DNA of 64,000 nt from Coriobacteriaceae bacterium (lineage in GTDB: Bacteria; Actinomycetota; Coriobacteriia; Anaerosomatales; SLCP01), in assembly GCA_003563465.1 (NCBI GenBank), contig PWVH01000129.1:1-64000 (forward strand), given 5' to 3'. Position 1 is the first letter of the stretch. Each line of letters starts with the position of its first letter. The notes below the pieces were generated by a model. The model made no database searches. It had not been told where the DNA came from and saw nothing but the letters and a program-made list of their open reading frames with translations. A program made the position numbers and the translations under genes. Of the stretch, positions 53,559-62,405 are shown one piece after another.

Positions 53559-55145
53559 ATGGACGGACTCAGCACTTCCGAGATAGACAAAGCCACGCGA
53601 TTCCGGGTCTTGGTTGTCACGATCCTTGGGGCGGGCGTCGTCTTTCTCGACTCGAGCGTCGCCAACATCGCCTTGCCTGCGATCCAGCGCGACCTCGATG
53701 TGTCAACAGCGCTTCTGCAGTGGGTCGCCTCGGGTTATCTGCTGACACTCTCTGTCCTTCTACTCGTCGGCGGTAGATTGGCGGATGTGTTCGGCAGACG
53801 ACGGATGTTCGTCGCCGGGCTGACCTTCTATGCACTGCTTGCCGCAGCGGCAGGACTGGCCCCAAACGGTCTGGCGCTGGCCGGAGTGCGCTCCGTGCAG
53901 GGCATCGCCGGAGCCATGCTGGTTCCGACTACACTCGCGTTGATCAACGCGACCCATCCCGTCAACGAACGAGGGCGAGCAATCGGCATCTGGGCGGGCT
54001 GGTCCGGCATTACGACCATTCTGGGGCCTGTCCTGGGCGGATTCGTGATCGACAATCTATCTTGGCGTTATGCTTTCTTCATCACGCCTGTGGTCGCGTT
54101 GGTGGCGCTCGCGCTGTCGCGCAGGGTGCCCGAATCCAGCGACCCAGACGCCTCTCGCGCCGCGGATCTCCTCGGCGTGCTGCTGTCCTGTGCCGCATTC
54201 GGTGGCATCGTGTTCGCCCTCATCCAAGGTCCGATAGCCGGTTGGGACTCCACCGAGGTAATCGCTGCCGGGACGATCGGCCTCTTGCTGCTTCCGATCT
54301 TCGTGATGTGGGAGCGACGTGCAAGCGACCCGATGCTCCCGCTAGAGATGTTCGCAAACCGCAACCTCGTCGCGGCCAACGCGGTCACCCTGTTCGTGTA
54401 CGCCGGCCTGTACGGAACCTTCTTCTACGTCGCCCTGTACATCCAGACGACTCTAGCCGGATCCGCAACGATCGCCGGAGGCATGTTCGTCCCGATCACA
54501 GTGCTGCTCTTCTTCCTCTCGCCATACGCAGGCCGTCTGAACGACCGTTTCGGGCCGAGGTGGCTCATGTGCTTCGGACCTCTTGTCGCCGCAGCCGGAC
54601 TCGTGGTTGCCAGCCTTACCGGACCTGGTCAGCTTTGGACTGTGTTGATGCCGGGTATCGTTCTCTTCGGCATCGGACTCGGATTCACAGTCGCCCCCGT
54701 GACCGCAACCGCCATAGGCGCCGCCGAAGAACGCTTTTCTGGAGTGGCCTCGGGTTTCAACAACGCGGTCTCACGCGTCGCTGGCCTGCTGGCAATCGCG
54801 GCGATGGGAGTGATAGTCGTGCAGCTTTGGCAGACCGGAATCACCGTGGAGAGCGCCAGTGCCTCCCCAGCGGTCGCGACCGCTCTGGAGGCCGTCGGAT
54901 TCCAGGCCTTCGTGCTGCCCGACACCAGCGAGCTAACAGCTCAGCAGGCAGCCGAGGCGACTCGCCTGGCGGGCGAGGTGGCCCGCCGGTCCTTCCGTAA
55001 CGGAATGCTGCTCGCGGCTGCCTTGGTGGGGCTCGGCGGGCTGATATCCGCCGTATTCGTGCGCAGTCCCTCCCGCACGGACGGTCAAGAGATATCAGTC
55101 ACCCGCTCCCCCAGCCAGCTAGAGTGCGTCACGCGAGAATGCTAG
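53559..55145 (+). CDS. MFS exporter, DHA2 (14-helix) type
   Basis: The 528-residue protein starts with the DHA2 helix 1 motif VVFLDSSVANIALPAIQRDL and has motif A (GRLADVFGRRRMF) and motif C-like GWSGITTILGPVLGGFVID. About 14 helices are visible, with a final helix near residue 490. Such proteins export drugs, dyes or metabolites by proton antiport. No regulator gene is beside it. Confidence 0.9.
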   Translation: MDGLSTSEIDKATRFRVLVVTILGAGVVFLDSSVANIALPAIQRDLDVSTALLQWVASGYLLTLSVLLLVGGRLADVFGRRRMFVAGLTFYALLAAAAGLAPNGLALAGVRSVQGIAGAMLVPTTLALINATHPVNERGRAIGIWAGWSGITTILGPVLGGFVIDNLSWRYAFFITPVVALVALALSRRVPESSDPDASRAADLLGVLLSCAAFGGIVFALIQGPIAGWDSTEVIAAGTIGLLLLPIFVMWERRASDPMLPLEMFANRNLVAANAVTLFVYAGLYGTFFYVALYIQTTLAGSATIAGGMFVPITVLLFFLSPYAGRLNDRFGPRWLMCFGPLVAAAGLVVASLTGPGQLWTVLMPGIVLFGIGLGFTVAPVTATAIGAAEERFSGVASGFNNAVSRVAGLLAIAAMGVIVVQLWQTGITVESASASPAVATALEAVGFQAFVLPDTSELTAQQAAEATRLAGEVARRSFRNGMLLAAALVGLGGLISAVFVRSPSRTDGQEISVTRSPSQLECVTREC

Positions 55146-55207
55146 TTTCCTCGGCTATCGCAGATTCCCGAGTGCGAGATAGCACGAAAGTGGAATGTAC
55201 TTGACAT

Positions 55208-55648
55208 ATGGCAGATCGAATTGACGGGGTGACCGAGGTGAAGATTGAAGAACTCAAGGACCGGATTCCCGATGTCCGAGAACGCCTGCCTGAGGTTCGC
55301 GAACGCATAGAGTCATGGCGCGAGAACCTTCCAGAGACCCAGACCACAGAAGCCGCCGCAGGTGCTGCGCTTTTCGGCCTCGGGACTCTTGTAGCTGCAC
55401 TGAATCTTCTTGCAGAACGTCGCAGCGCGTGGGCCTGGGCTCTCCCTGCCGTCCTGCTTAGCGGAGGAGCAGCTTTGCTCGTCGCGGCGGCCTTGGAGCA
55501 ACGCAAGGGCCGTATCCTGCAAGCTGAGGAAGTGGTCCGTGAAGAACTCGACCGACTGGATCCGGTTGCTCGTGCCCAGGTACTCAAAGAGGTGGCAGAG
55601 GGCGAAATCGCACGGTTCAGCAAGCAGCCAAGTGGTGCAGAGGCCTGA
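55208..55648 (+). CDS. Small membrane protein with charged repeats, unknown
   Basis: I do not recognise this 146-residue protein. The N-terminal 45 residues are charged, with a repeated P-x-V-R-E-R pattern (RIPDVRERLPEVRERIESW). Two hydrophobic helices follow (AAAGAALFGLGTLVAALNLL and AWALPAVLLSGGAALLVAAAL), then a charged helical tail. It resembles small phage-shock or envelope proteins only in layout. It follows the MFS gene by 62 bases. Confidence 0.6.
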   Translation: MADRIDGVTEVKIEELKDRIPDVRERLPEVRERIESWRENLPETQTTEAAAGAALFGLGTLVAALNLLAERRSAWAWALPAVLLSGGAALLVAAALEQRKGRILQAEEVVREELDRLDPVARAQVLKEVAEGEIARFSKQPSGAEA

Positions 55649-55809
55649 GCACGCCCGCAAGCCCCGGCTTCGGCGCCCGCGCTGCCCCGCGGACCTGAAA
55701 GACGCTGACGGGCACGGTTTCTTGAACGGCCTCGGCTCTCCGGTCGCGCTACGCTTCATATGCGAGCCGCTGCGGAATCTGGAATGAAAAGCAGCACAAG
55801 AAACGGAGA

Positions 55810-56670
55810 CTAGACGCCCACCCCTGTCAACGCCGCGCTCACTTCCCAGAGCCGACGCTGTCCTTCCTTATCCATGCTCACTGGCAGCGAACGGTGGGTT
55901 CGCCGTTTGAAGAAGTAGGCTCCGCTGATCCCGTCCACCTTTTCCGATGATGCAAGCCATACAAGAGTGTCGGCACCCTGCTCAGGGCTGACGGCGATCA
56001 ACTCGGTCGCTCGACCGACGACCGTTCCGAACAGGCCGTAGCCCTCCTTACCGAAATCACTCCTTACCCGACCCGGATGCATGACCGTACTCGTAACACC
56101 GGTGCCCTCCACACGGCGTGCGTGCTCGTAACAGAACATGATGTTCGCCAGTTTCGAGTGGGCGTAGGCACCGAACGGCCACCATCCCGTTTCGAACGTG
56201 AGATCGTCAAAGCGTATACCTCGCCACGCCAAGTAGTGGGAATCGCTGGATACAGTCACCACTCGTGCAGGTGCCGATGCGCGCAAGAGTGGCTCCAGAA
56301 TGGAGCAGAGCATGAAGTGAGCGAGATGATTGACCTGGAAGGTCATCTCGTTGCCATGTTCGGTTATGCGACGCTCCGGGTAGATCGCCCCTGCGTTGGC
56401 TATTAACACGTCGAGACGGTCATACCTCCGAATGTACTCGTTTGCCGCGGAACAGACGGAGAAAAGGTCGGACAGGTCGCAGATGAGAAGCTCGGTGCGC
56501 TCGTTGCCGGTCTCCTCGGCGATTGCACGGCATGCTGCCTCACCTCGCTCGGCACTGCGCACGAGCATCACCACATCGGCGCCCATTCGCGCAAGATCGC
56601 GGGCCGCGACCAGACCGATGCCCCTGCTGGCACCTGTTATGAGCACTCGCTTTCCGCGCATGTCAACCAT
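55810..56670 (-). CDS. Short-chain dehydrogenase/reductase
   Basis: The product of about 286 residues has TGASRGIG (NAD(P) binding), NAGAIYP, and an active site with Ser in VTVSSDSHY and YAHSK (YxxxK). It is closest in layout to retinol-dehydrogenase-like SDRs. ATG 56670 follows GGGAGG; a longer frame starts six codons earlier. It lies 75 bases after the ATPase cluster and could be co-transcribed. Substrate unknown. Confidence 0.85.
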   Translation of the reverse strand: MVDMRGKRVLITGASRGIGLVAARDLARMGADVVMLVRSAERGEAACRAIAEETGNERTELLICDLSDLFSVCSAANEYIRRYDRLDVLIANAGAIYPERRITEHGNEMTFQVNHLAHFMLCSILEPLLRASAPARVVTVSSDSHYLAWRGIRFDDLTFETGWWPFGAYAHSKLANIMFCYEHARRVEGTGVTSTVMHPGRVRSDFGKEGYGLFGTVVGRATELIAVSPEQGADTLVWLASSEKVDGISGAYFFKRRTHRSLPVSMDKEGQRRLWEVSAALTGVGV

Positions 56671-56745
56671 GTGCCGCCTCCCACTCAAAGAACGGAACGC
56701 TCAAGTGTCCCGACAGATGATACCCGGAACGCTCCGCTTTCTGCT

Positions 56746-57651
56746 TCACGCCCGCGAGTCGACGCCGATAAGCCCACCGACGGCACGCCATGCGGAGACG
56801 ACCGCGGCCATGCCCGGAGAGGCGGTGCCCGGCTCGTAATCCCGCCATCCGAATCGCATGGTAGGTAAAGCGGCTATGTCCGGTGCGTACGGTATCTCGG
56901 CGATCAGAGGCAGACCCCTTTCGGCACAGAACTCGCGTATCCAGTCGGCTCCCTCGGCTGAAAGGTCCGCCTTGTTCAGAATGACTGCCACCCCAAGATC
57001 GAAGCGATAGGCCAACTCCGCCAGCCTGGCCAGATCGTGGACCCCGGAGACGGTAGGTTCTGCTATGGCTACGAGCAGGTCCGTATCTGCTAAGGCAGCG
57101 ATAGCCGGGCACCCCACACCCGGCGGGCCGTCGATGAGCAGCAGATCCGCATCGCAGTCATCGGCTTCCTTCAGGCCGAGGCGACGCACCTCGGTCACCA
57201 GCTTACCGGACAGGTCTTCGCCAGGCAGCAAGCTGCCGAACGACATCCGGCCTGCCGAACTCGTCCCGGCGCACATGCTCCCCGCCGCACCGGTTTCCAT
57301 CTTGATCGCACCGGCCTTGCAGACACGAGCGCACGCTCCGCACCCTTCACAGGAGAGCTGGTCGAAAACGTAGACGCCCGCTTCGTCCCGCAAGATCGCC
57401 CCGAAGCGGCACACTGTCTGACAGGCTCCACAGGCTTTGCAGGACTCCGTATCGACCGTTGCCTTGGCGCCACCTTTGAAGTCCTCGCACGAAGCTTCCT
57501 CGACTCCGAGGGCGATAGGTAGATTGGAGCCCTCGACATCCGCGTCAACCAAGACCGTACAACAGCTTTTCGCGGCGAGGTGGGCAAAGAGTGCCGTCAG
57601 CGTAGTCTTTCCGGTGCCTCCCTTGCCGGAGGCGATCACGACACTCTTCAT
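56746..57651 (-). CDS. MinD/Mrp-type ATPase with two [4Fe-4S] motifs (copy 2)
   Basis: The 301-residue protein has a deviant Walker A (SGKGGTGKTT), then an inserted ferredoxin domain with two CxxCxxCxxxC motifs (CKACGACQTVC and CEGCGACARVC), and LLIDGPPGVGCPAIAAL as Walker B and switch. Such MinD superfamily ATPases occur in pairs in anaerobes and are thought to handle Fe-S clusters. It overlaps copy 1 as ATGA. Confidence 0.88.
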   Translation of the reverse strand: MKSVVIASGKGGTGKTTLTALFAHLAAKSCCTVLVDADVEGSNLPIALGVEEASCEDFKGGAKATVDTESCKACGACQTVCRFGAILRDEAGVYVFDQLSCEGCGACARVCKAGAIKMETGAAGSMCAGTSSAGRMSFGSLLPGEDLSGKLVTEVRRLGLKEADDCDADLLLIDGPPGVGCPAIAALADTDLLVAIAEPTVSGVHDLARLAELAYRFDLGVAVILNKADLSAEGADWIREFCAERGLPLIAEIPYAPDIAALPTMRFGWRDYEPGTASPGMAAVVSAWRAVGGLIGVDSRA

Positions 57652-58610
57652 CGGCCCGCTCTCTCTCGAAGACCGTCGGCCGCACTCGGAGCACTTCCTT
57701 CGGCGACATCTTCGATCCAGCTGGAGATTGTCCGGAGCCAGCTCGTCGCCTCGGGTAGTTCGTCCACTATCAGCCCTCCCCGAGCATAGACCTCGGCTAT
57801 CCTGCGATCGAAGGGAATCCGTCCGACCACATCTACACGCTGGGCCGTCGCGAACTCAGCGATGTCCGTCGGGCCACTGCCATCGCGATTCACCACAACG
57901 CCGATCGGTAGACCCATGTCGCTTCCGAGCATCAGACTGAGTTCCAGGTCGTGCAGGCCAAAAGCAGTCGGCTCCGTGACCAGAAGCAGTGCGTCAGCAT
58001 GGCGCACGGCGGCCACCGCCGAACATGCCACACCAGGTGGAGCGTCGAGAACCAGGATGTCGGCATCCCACCGCTCGGCCTCTTCGCGAGTCGCACCGAT
58101 CAAAGAGGGGGCCTTAACCTGGCCGATATCCAGCCTACCCGTCACGAGTCGAAGACGCTGTGAGCGTTTGGCGACGCCGGTGGATACCTCTCCGACACGT
58201 AGAGAGCATTCGCCCATAGCCCCTGTCGGGCATGAAGACACGCAAACACCGCACCCGTGGCATATCTCCTCGAAGACCACCGGTGTTCCGCCGAGGATAC
58301 GGACCGCACCGAAGGCGCAAAGATCGCTGCACGTGCCGCAAGCGTTGCACGCCTGGGAATCCGGCCGAGCTACCTTCGACTCGACAGACGTGAGTTTGTC
58401 CGTACGCGCGGGAAGAAAGAGATGGCTGTTAGGAGCTTCTACATCGCAATCGGCAAGCAGTACAGAAAGACCGGCGTCGGCCCAGAGAACCGCAAGGTTG
58501 GTGGCCACCAACGTCTTTCCTGTACCGCCTTTACCTGAAGCGACCGCAAGGATGAAGGGGGCGTATCCGTCTGCCAGCTCGCAACGATCAGCAGCTGCTC
58601 TCGATCTCAC
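57648..58610 (-). CDS. MinD/Mrp-type ATPase with two [4Fe-4S] motifs (copy 1)
   Basis: This product of about 320 residues has SGKGGTGKTLVATN, two ferredoxin motifs (CNACGTCSDLC and CHGCGVCVSSC), and LVLDAPPGVACSAV. The GTG at 58610 stands just after the NifX-2 stop with GGAGG upstream; a GTG six codons earlier is possible. It is a paralogue of the next gene, together forming a likely heterodimer. Confidence 0.87.
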   Translation of the reverse strand: MRSRAAADRCELADGYAPFILAVASGKGGTGKTLVATNLAVLWADAGLSVLLADCDVEAPNSHLFLPARTDKLTSVESKVARPDSQACNACGTCSDLCAFGAVRILGGTPVVFEEICHGCGVCVSSCPTGAMGECSLRVGEVSTGVAKRSQRLRLVTGRLDIGQVKAPSLIGATREEAERWDADILVLDAPPGVACSAVAAVRHADALLLVTEPTAFGLHDLELSLMLGSDMGLPIGVVVNRDGSGPTDIAEFATAQRVDVVGRIPFDRRIAEVYARGGLIVDELPEATSWLRTISSWIEDVAEGSAPSAADGLRERAGR

Positions 58611-58612
58611 GC

Positions 58613-58990
58613 CTAGTGGCCTCCGCACACGAACCTGTCATCCATGGGCTCGACCTCGCCAGCCAAAAGGAGGTCGACCACATCGCCGATTCCCGGCGTG
58701 ACGTTGTCGAAGTATACGTCGATGCCGACCTCATTGAACCCCGCAAGCGGGCGAGCCCCCATGCCAGCAACCACGAGAGCGTTCACTCCGTGCGATGCAA
58801 GCAGCTGGACTGGCTGAAGACAACCACCATCGACATGCGGTGGATTGTCAATGACCCGGACGTCGGAGACCTTGCCGTCACTGATCTCTACGAGAGTGAA
58901 CTTATCGCAACGGCCGAAGTGACCCGACCGCTCGCCTTCGAGTCCGCCCTCCCCGACAGAGGGGACCGCAAGCAGAATGCTGTCTGGCAT
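58613..58990 (-). CDS. NifX/NifB-like dinitrogenase cofactor-family protein (copy 2)
   Basis: The product of about 125 residues has the NifX/NifB C-terminal fold: SGHFGRCDKFTLVEI, then NALVVAGMGARPLAGFNEVGIDVYF. Such proteins bind Fe-S or FeMo-type cofactor precursors; outside nitrogen fixers the role is unknown. The ATG at 58990 has GGAG six bases ahead. Its stop is two bases from the first MinD-type gene. Confidence 0.85.
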   Translation of the reverse strand: MPDSILLAVPSVGEGGLEGERSGHFGRCDKFTLVEISDGKVSDVRVIDNPPHVDGGCLQPVQLLASHGVNALVVAGMGARPLAGFNEVGIDVYFDNVTPGIGDVVDLLLAGEVEPMDDRFVCGGH

Positions 58991-59038
58991 GCCTATCTCC
59001 ATTCCGTTTCGGTAACCATTTCCCAGCTTGCCAACGCT

Positions 59039-59416
59039 CTATCGCATGCCAGCATGAGCGGTTCCTTCGTCAAGAGCAGGAAGACGCCCCTCAGCGAGCG
59101 CTTTCACTGCCTCTCGGACAGTAAGTCCCGTCCCTTTGTAACCTGTGATTCCCGCCGCGCCGAGTGCACGGTAGGCTTTCGGACCGAGATGACCCGTGAT
59201 CACTGCATCGGAACCGCGTTCGCTGACCAGTTCTGCAGCGCCTATGCCGGCTCCTTGGAGCGCATCGACGTTCGCTGCGTTATCCACAGCATCGAAGGAC
59301 ATCGATTCAGAGTCGACGATCACGAGGTATCGCGCTCTGCCGAAGCGCTCATCCACCTGATCGTCTAACGTGGGGCCGAGGGCGGCGACTGCGACCTTCA
59401 CAGCCACCGACCCCAT
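59039..59416 (-). CDS. NifX/NifB-like dinitrogenase cofactor-family protein (copy 1)
   Basis: The 125-residue protein begins VKVAVAALGPTLDDQVDERFGRARYLVIVD, typical of the family, and ends with VREAVKALAEGRLPAL. It is a second, diverged copy beside 58613-58990. The ATG overlaps the DUF5320 gene by 19 bases. Confidence 0.85.
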   Translation of the reverse strand: MGSVAVKVAVAALGPTLDDQVDERFGRARYLVIVDSESMSFDAVDNAANVDALQGAGIGAAELVSERGSDAVITGHLGPKAYRALGAAGITGYKGTGLTVREAVKALAEGRLPALDEGTAHAGMR

Positions 59417-59622
59417 CCACGTCGATATCCGAGGCCAAGGTGCCGCCTTTCGGCGGGCGATCTCATGCCGCGACCCGGTCGAAGCCCTCTGCCGAAAGCA
59501 GCGAATCTTCGCAAGCCTGTAGCGCGCCTGCGAAAGACTTCCGCGTCTTCTATGCAGTAGCCGCGACCGCCACCGGTCATCTCTCCCTCGCCGAGCGGTC
59601 CTGTCCTATCGAATCCAGGCAT
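59398..59622 (-). CDS. DUF5320 family small protein
   Basis: The 74-residue protein begins MPGFDRTGPLGEGEMTGGGRGYC, the DUF5320 signature. The rest is Arg- and Gly-rich. DUF5320 genes accompany NifX-like and Mrp-like genes in anaerobes; function unknown. It starts 26 bases after the PadR gene. Confidence 0.8.
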   Translation of the reverse strand: MPGFDRTGPLGEGEMTGGGRGYCIEDAEVFRRRATGLRRFAAFGRGLRPGRGMRSPAERRHLGLGYRRGWGRWL

Positions 59623-59648
59623 CGTTGCACCTCCGTTCCAGTAAGGTC

Positions 59649-60053
59649 CTACTTCTCTGTCTTCTCGCTTCCGAGCGCGCTTTCCAGCGCATCGGAGAGC
59701 ACGCTGGCAAGCCTCTCGCGTTCTCGAAGATGGGCGACCCAGTGAGCTGCCAACTCGCGTCCGTCTTCGGTGAGCTGGTACTCACGCCTTTGTGGTCCGG
59801 ACTCGCCCTCGGCCCAATTGGATGTGACCAAGCCCTCTTCTTCCATCCGCCTGAGAACACGGTAGAGACCGCCAGCATCGACAAGTATCTCGCCGTCTGT
59901 CAGTTCTTCGATCACTCTCCGGAGGTCGTAGCCGTGACCGCTCGAAGAGACTAGCGCCGCAAGGGCAGCCGGCTCAACGAGAGCGCCTCGGCCTCCGCCT
60001 CGACCGCGCCCGACGCCGCAACAGCGTCTATGGCCTGGCCCGTAATCGCGCAA
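59649..60053 (-). CDS. PadR-family transcriptional regulator
   Basis: The 134-residue protein has a PadR winged helix (GHGYDLRRVIEELTDGEILVDAGGLYRVLRRMEEEGLV) and a short C-terminal dimer helix. An unusual Gly/Arg/Cys-rich N-terminus (HRRCCGVGRGRGGGRG) precedes it and could bind metal. The start is a TTG with GGAGG eight bases upstream. It leads the DUF5320-NifX-MinD cluster and is likely autoregulated through the palindromes in its promoter. Confidence 0.88.
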   Translation of the reverse strand: MRDYGPGHRRCCGVGRGRGGGRGALVEPAALAALVSSSGHGYDLRRVIEELTDGEILVDAGGLYRVLRRMEEEGLVTSNWAEGESGPQRREYQLTEDGRELAAHWVAHLRERERLASVLSDALESALGSEKTEK

Positions 60054-60081
60054 AGAAAGCGACCTCCTCTGATTAGCGCGA

Positions 60082-60127
60082 GATATATGTCCAAAACAAC
60101 TATATGCGGTTCACATCTAGATGTCAA
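60082..60127 (-). promoter_or_regulatory. PadR cluster promoter with two palindromic operators
   Basis: TTGACA (60127-60122), a 17-base spacer, and TATAGT (60104-60099) form a near-consensus promoter on the minus strand. ACATCTAGATGT (60113-60124) is a perfect palindrome over the -35 and spacer. A second inverted pair of ATATA-type arms with a 13-base centre (about 60083-60105) covers the -10. PadR repressors bind such sites. Confidence 0.7.
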
Positions 60128-60227
60128 CGTCTGTTTCTTGCTTGATTCTTACTGCGCTGGGATTGCGGACGCCCGCCGAGTCTCTTCGGCATGGGTTCTC
60201 GACTGGCGCTGGGCTGGGCTGGCTGGG

Positions 60228-60599
60228 CTAGTCCGGCAGCTCCAGCTCGTTCACCACTTCGGTCTTCAGCATCTTGACCAGAGCCAGGAGGGCCTCCACG
60301 ACGTTTTCTCGGATGTCGCCAGCCACGAGCACGTACATGATGTCATCACCCACGGCCAGCTTGCCTTCGTTCACCCAGGCGCGCACGTGTTTCACGCCCT
60401 CCATGAGGCGAGCCGTGTCGAGCACCTCAGCCAATCTCGTACGGTCGACCGAGAGCTCCATACCGGTCACCGGATCTCCGCCACGTGAATGGCCACGCAC
60501 GACTCCGTTGTGAACCAGGTACATGCCCACACCTTCGACCTCCCCGCCACCCTTGATCTCCGCCAGCCAAGTGTCCAGTGATGGTCTCGTATCATGCAT
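60228..60599 (-). CDS. moaE: Molybdopterin synthase large subunit-like protein (MoaE)
   Basis: This 123-residue protein has the MoaE layout in compact form: VGMYLVHNGVVRGHSRGG, then MELSVDRTRLAEVLDTARLM, and VRAWVNEGKLAVGDDIMYVLVAGDIRENVVEALLALV. The GKL-VGDD-VLV pattern matches the catalytic region of MoaE. No moaD or other cofactor gene is adjacent. It could be a MoaE homologue with another partner. Confidence 0.65.
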   Translation of the reverse strand: MHDTRPSLDTWLAEIKGGGEVEGVGMYLVHNGVVRGHSRGGDPVTGMELSVDRTRLAEVLDTARLMEGVKHVRAWVNEGKLAVGDDIMYVLVAGDIRENVVEALLALVKMLKTEVVNELELPD

Positions 60600-60696
60600 G
60601 GCACACCCGCCTATCCGCTCTCATGGTTTCACTTCGGCGACCTTCGCAGACAAGTGTAGATCAGCCGTTGCCGGCAACGAAGGCTGAGTCTCGCTC

Positions 60697-62253
60697 TCAT
60701 GACGAGCATGGGAATCGCAGACGGTCCAGGAAACTCAGGTACGCGGGATCGCGCATGAAAGCACGGATGCGTTTGCGGCCGATCGCAAGAAAACTCGTCG
60801 GCGCGTACTTGTACTCCGCGTGAATCCTTACCCACTCGAACAGCCGCTTCGGGAATGCAAGTTCGGCCAGATAGGCACGTTGGCCCTTCCCCAGCAACCT
60901 GTGCCGGAAGAACGTGCCTCTCAGCGCGGAGAGAGCAACCCGCCAGATGGAGTAGAAGCGTCGGTACTCCTTGGTCACGAAGCGCTGCATCTCCTGCGGT
61001 GTCATCCGATCCGGTTTCAAGACCACATGCATTCCATCAAATAGCGCCAGGTCTTCAATTCTCGAGAACAGCATTCTGTTCGTCTTGAGATGCTCGCGCG
61101 TCCGTTTGGTCCCCGGCAAGGGCGTCTCGAACAGGTATTGCAGCGACGTGACGCACTTCTTCGCGTAGTCGCAGTTGCGACGGATGATCTCGCGCGTATC
61201 ACTCGGCAAGGCTATGAACATACCGTGCACTACTAGCCCGTAGCGTCGCATGGCGCGTAACGCGCGGGACATGCGAGAGCTATCTATGAGCTTGTGGAGC
61301 TGATCTAGGTTCGCATCATCCGCAGACTCTACGCCCACGCACACGACAGTGACCCCCGCCACCTTCTTCAGCAGACGCAAGAGCTCGCGATCGAGCCGGC
61401 CTTCGGACGTAAGTGCGGCGCTCGCGTGCATCTGGACGACCAGCATGCGGCTGAAGCCCTTTTCGGACACCGAGCGCAGGAACTGCTTGAACGAGGGTTT
61501 GTTAGCCGCGGCGTTGTCGTCGATCAGGAATGTGGTGCGAAAACCTTCGTCCCAGGCTCGCACCATCTCGCCGACGCTAGACCCATCTTGACGCACTACG
61601 TAGCGTGGCCAGATCTCGCACACCTCACAGAAGTCGCATCTGCGTGTACATCCCCGAGAACGCCAGACAGCGGCCACGGAGATACGATGCGCTTGGTGCA
61701 CGAGCGACCTGTCCACAAATGGCAACGCGTCGAGCTCTTCCCGGCTCAGCTGCTGTGGTGGAGGCCCTTTGCGGAGTCGGTCTTCCTCCCTCCAGACGAG
61801 CCCGGGAATGGCTTCAAGTGATTCGCCGTCTTGCCCCAGAAGTGCCACCACCAAACGAGGCAGCGTTATCTCGGCCTCTCCACGCAGAACGTAGTCTGCG
61901 CCGACAAGGATGCTCCGCTCAGGTTCACACGTAGGCTCGGGACCGCCGAAGACGATCTTCGCCTGCGGGTTGATCGCCCGTGCCTGCTCGAGCAAGCGTT
62001 GCGTCCTGGGCACCGTGCAAGTGATCGCCGAGAAACCGACCACATCGGCGCCGGCTACGAAATCCCAGTCGACGGAACCCTCGCCGCTGATGTCCTCGAT
62101 GAATGCCTTGGCGTCGTGTCCTGCATCTCGCAGCACCGTGGCAAGCAGCGGAATCCCTCGGCCCATAGCCACGTGAGAGTAGATATTGAGACCGGGTGAC
62201 CCGGCTTCGATGAGGGCCACGCGTCCACTGCGCGGCGCCTCGGTGGTCGCCAC
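60697..62253 (-). CDS. B12-binding domain radical SAM protein
   Basis: The product of about 518 residues has an N-terminal cobalamin-binding-like domain (HVAMGRGIPLLATVLRDAGHDAKAFIEDI, VVGFSAITCTV, VFGGPEPT) and a radical SAM core (SRGCTRRCDFC, then CEVC). Methylthiotransferase- or methylase-like chemistry is possible. The GTG at 62253 follows AAGGAGG; an ATG ten codons earlier sits too close to GAGGAGG. It is divergent from the next radical SAM gene. Confidence 0.82.
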   Translation of the reverse strand: MATTEAPRSGRVALIEAGSPGLNIYSHVAMGRGIPLLATVLRDAGHDAKAFIEDISGEGSVDWDFVAGADVVGFSAITCTVPRTQRLLEQARAINPQAKIVFGGPEPTCEPERSILVGADYVLRGEAEITLPRLVVALLGQDGESLEAIPGLVWREEDRLRKGPPPQQLSREELDALPFVDRSLVHQAHRISVAAVWRSRGCTRRCDFCEVCEIWPRYVVRQDGSSVGEMVRAWDEGFRTTFLIDDNAAANKPSFKQFLRSVSEKGFSRMLVVQMHASAALTSEGRLDRELLRLLKKVAGVTVVCVGVESADDANLDQLHKLIDSSRMSRALRAMRRYGLVVHGMFIALPSDTREIIRRNCDYAKKCVTSLQYLFETPLPGTKRTREHLKTNRMLFSRIEDLALFDGMHVVLKPDRMTPQEMQRFVTKEYRRFYSIWRVALSALRGTFFRHRLLGKGQRAYLAELAFPKRLFEWVRIHAEYKYAPTSFLAIGRKRIRAFMRDPAYLSFLDRLRFPCSS

Positions 62254-62405
62254 AGCAGCCTCCTTAGGATCGTCTTGCTCCATCCTCCTCGGCACATGCG
62301 CACCACGCGCCCCGCTCACATGCCGCATGATTGTTATCTTCCCACACCATGACTCAAGGCGCATGAAGGTTGGTTATGCTCTCACCGTACGATGAATCGG
62401 GAGCG

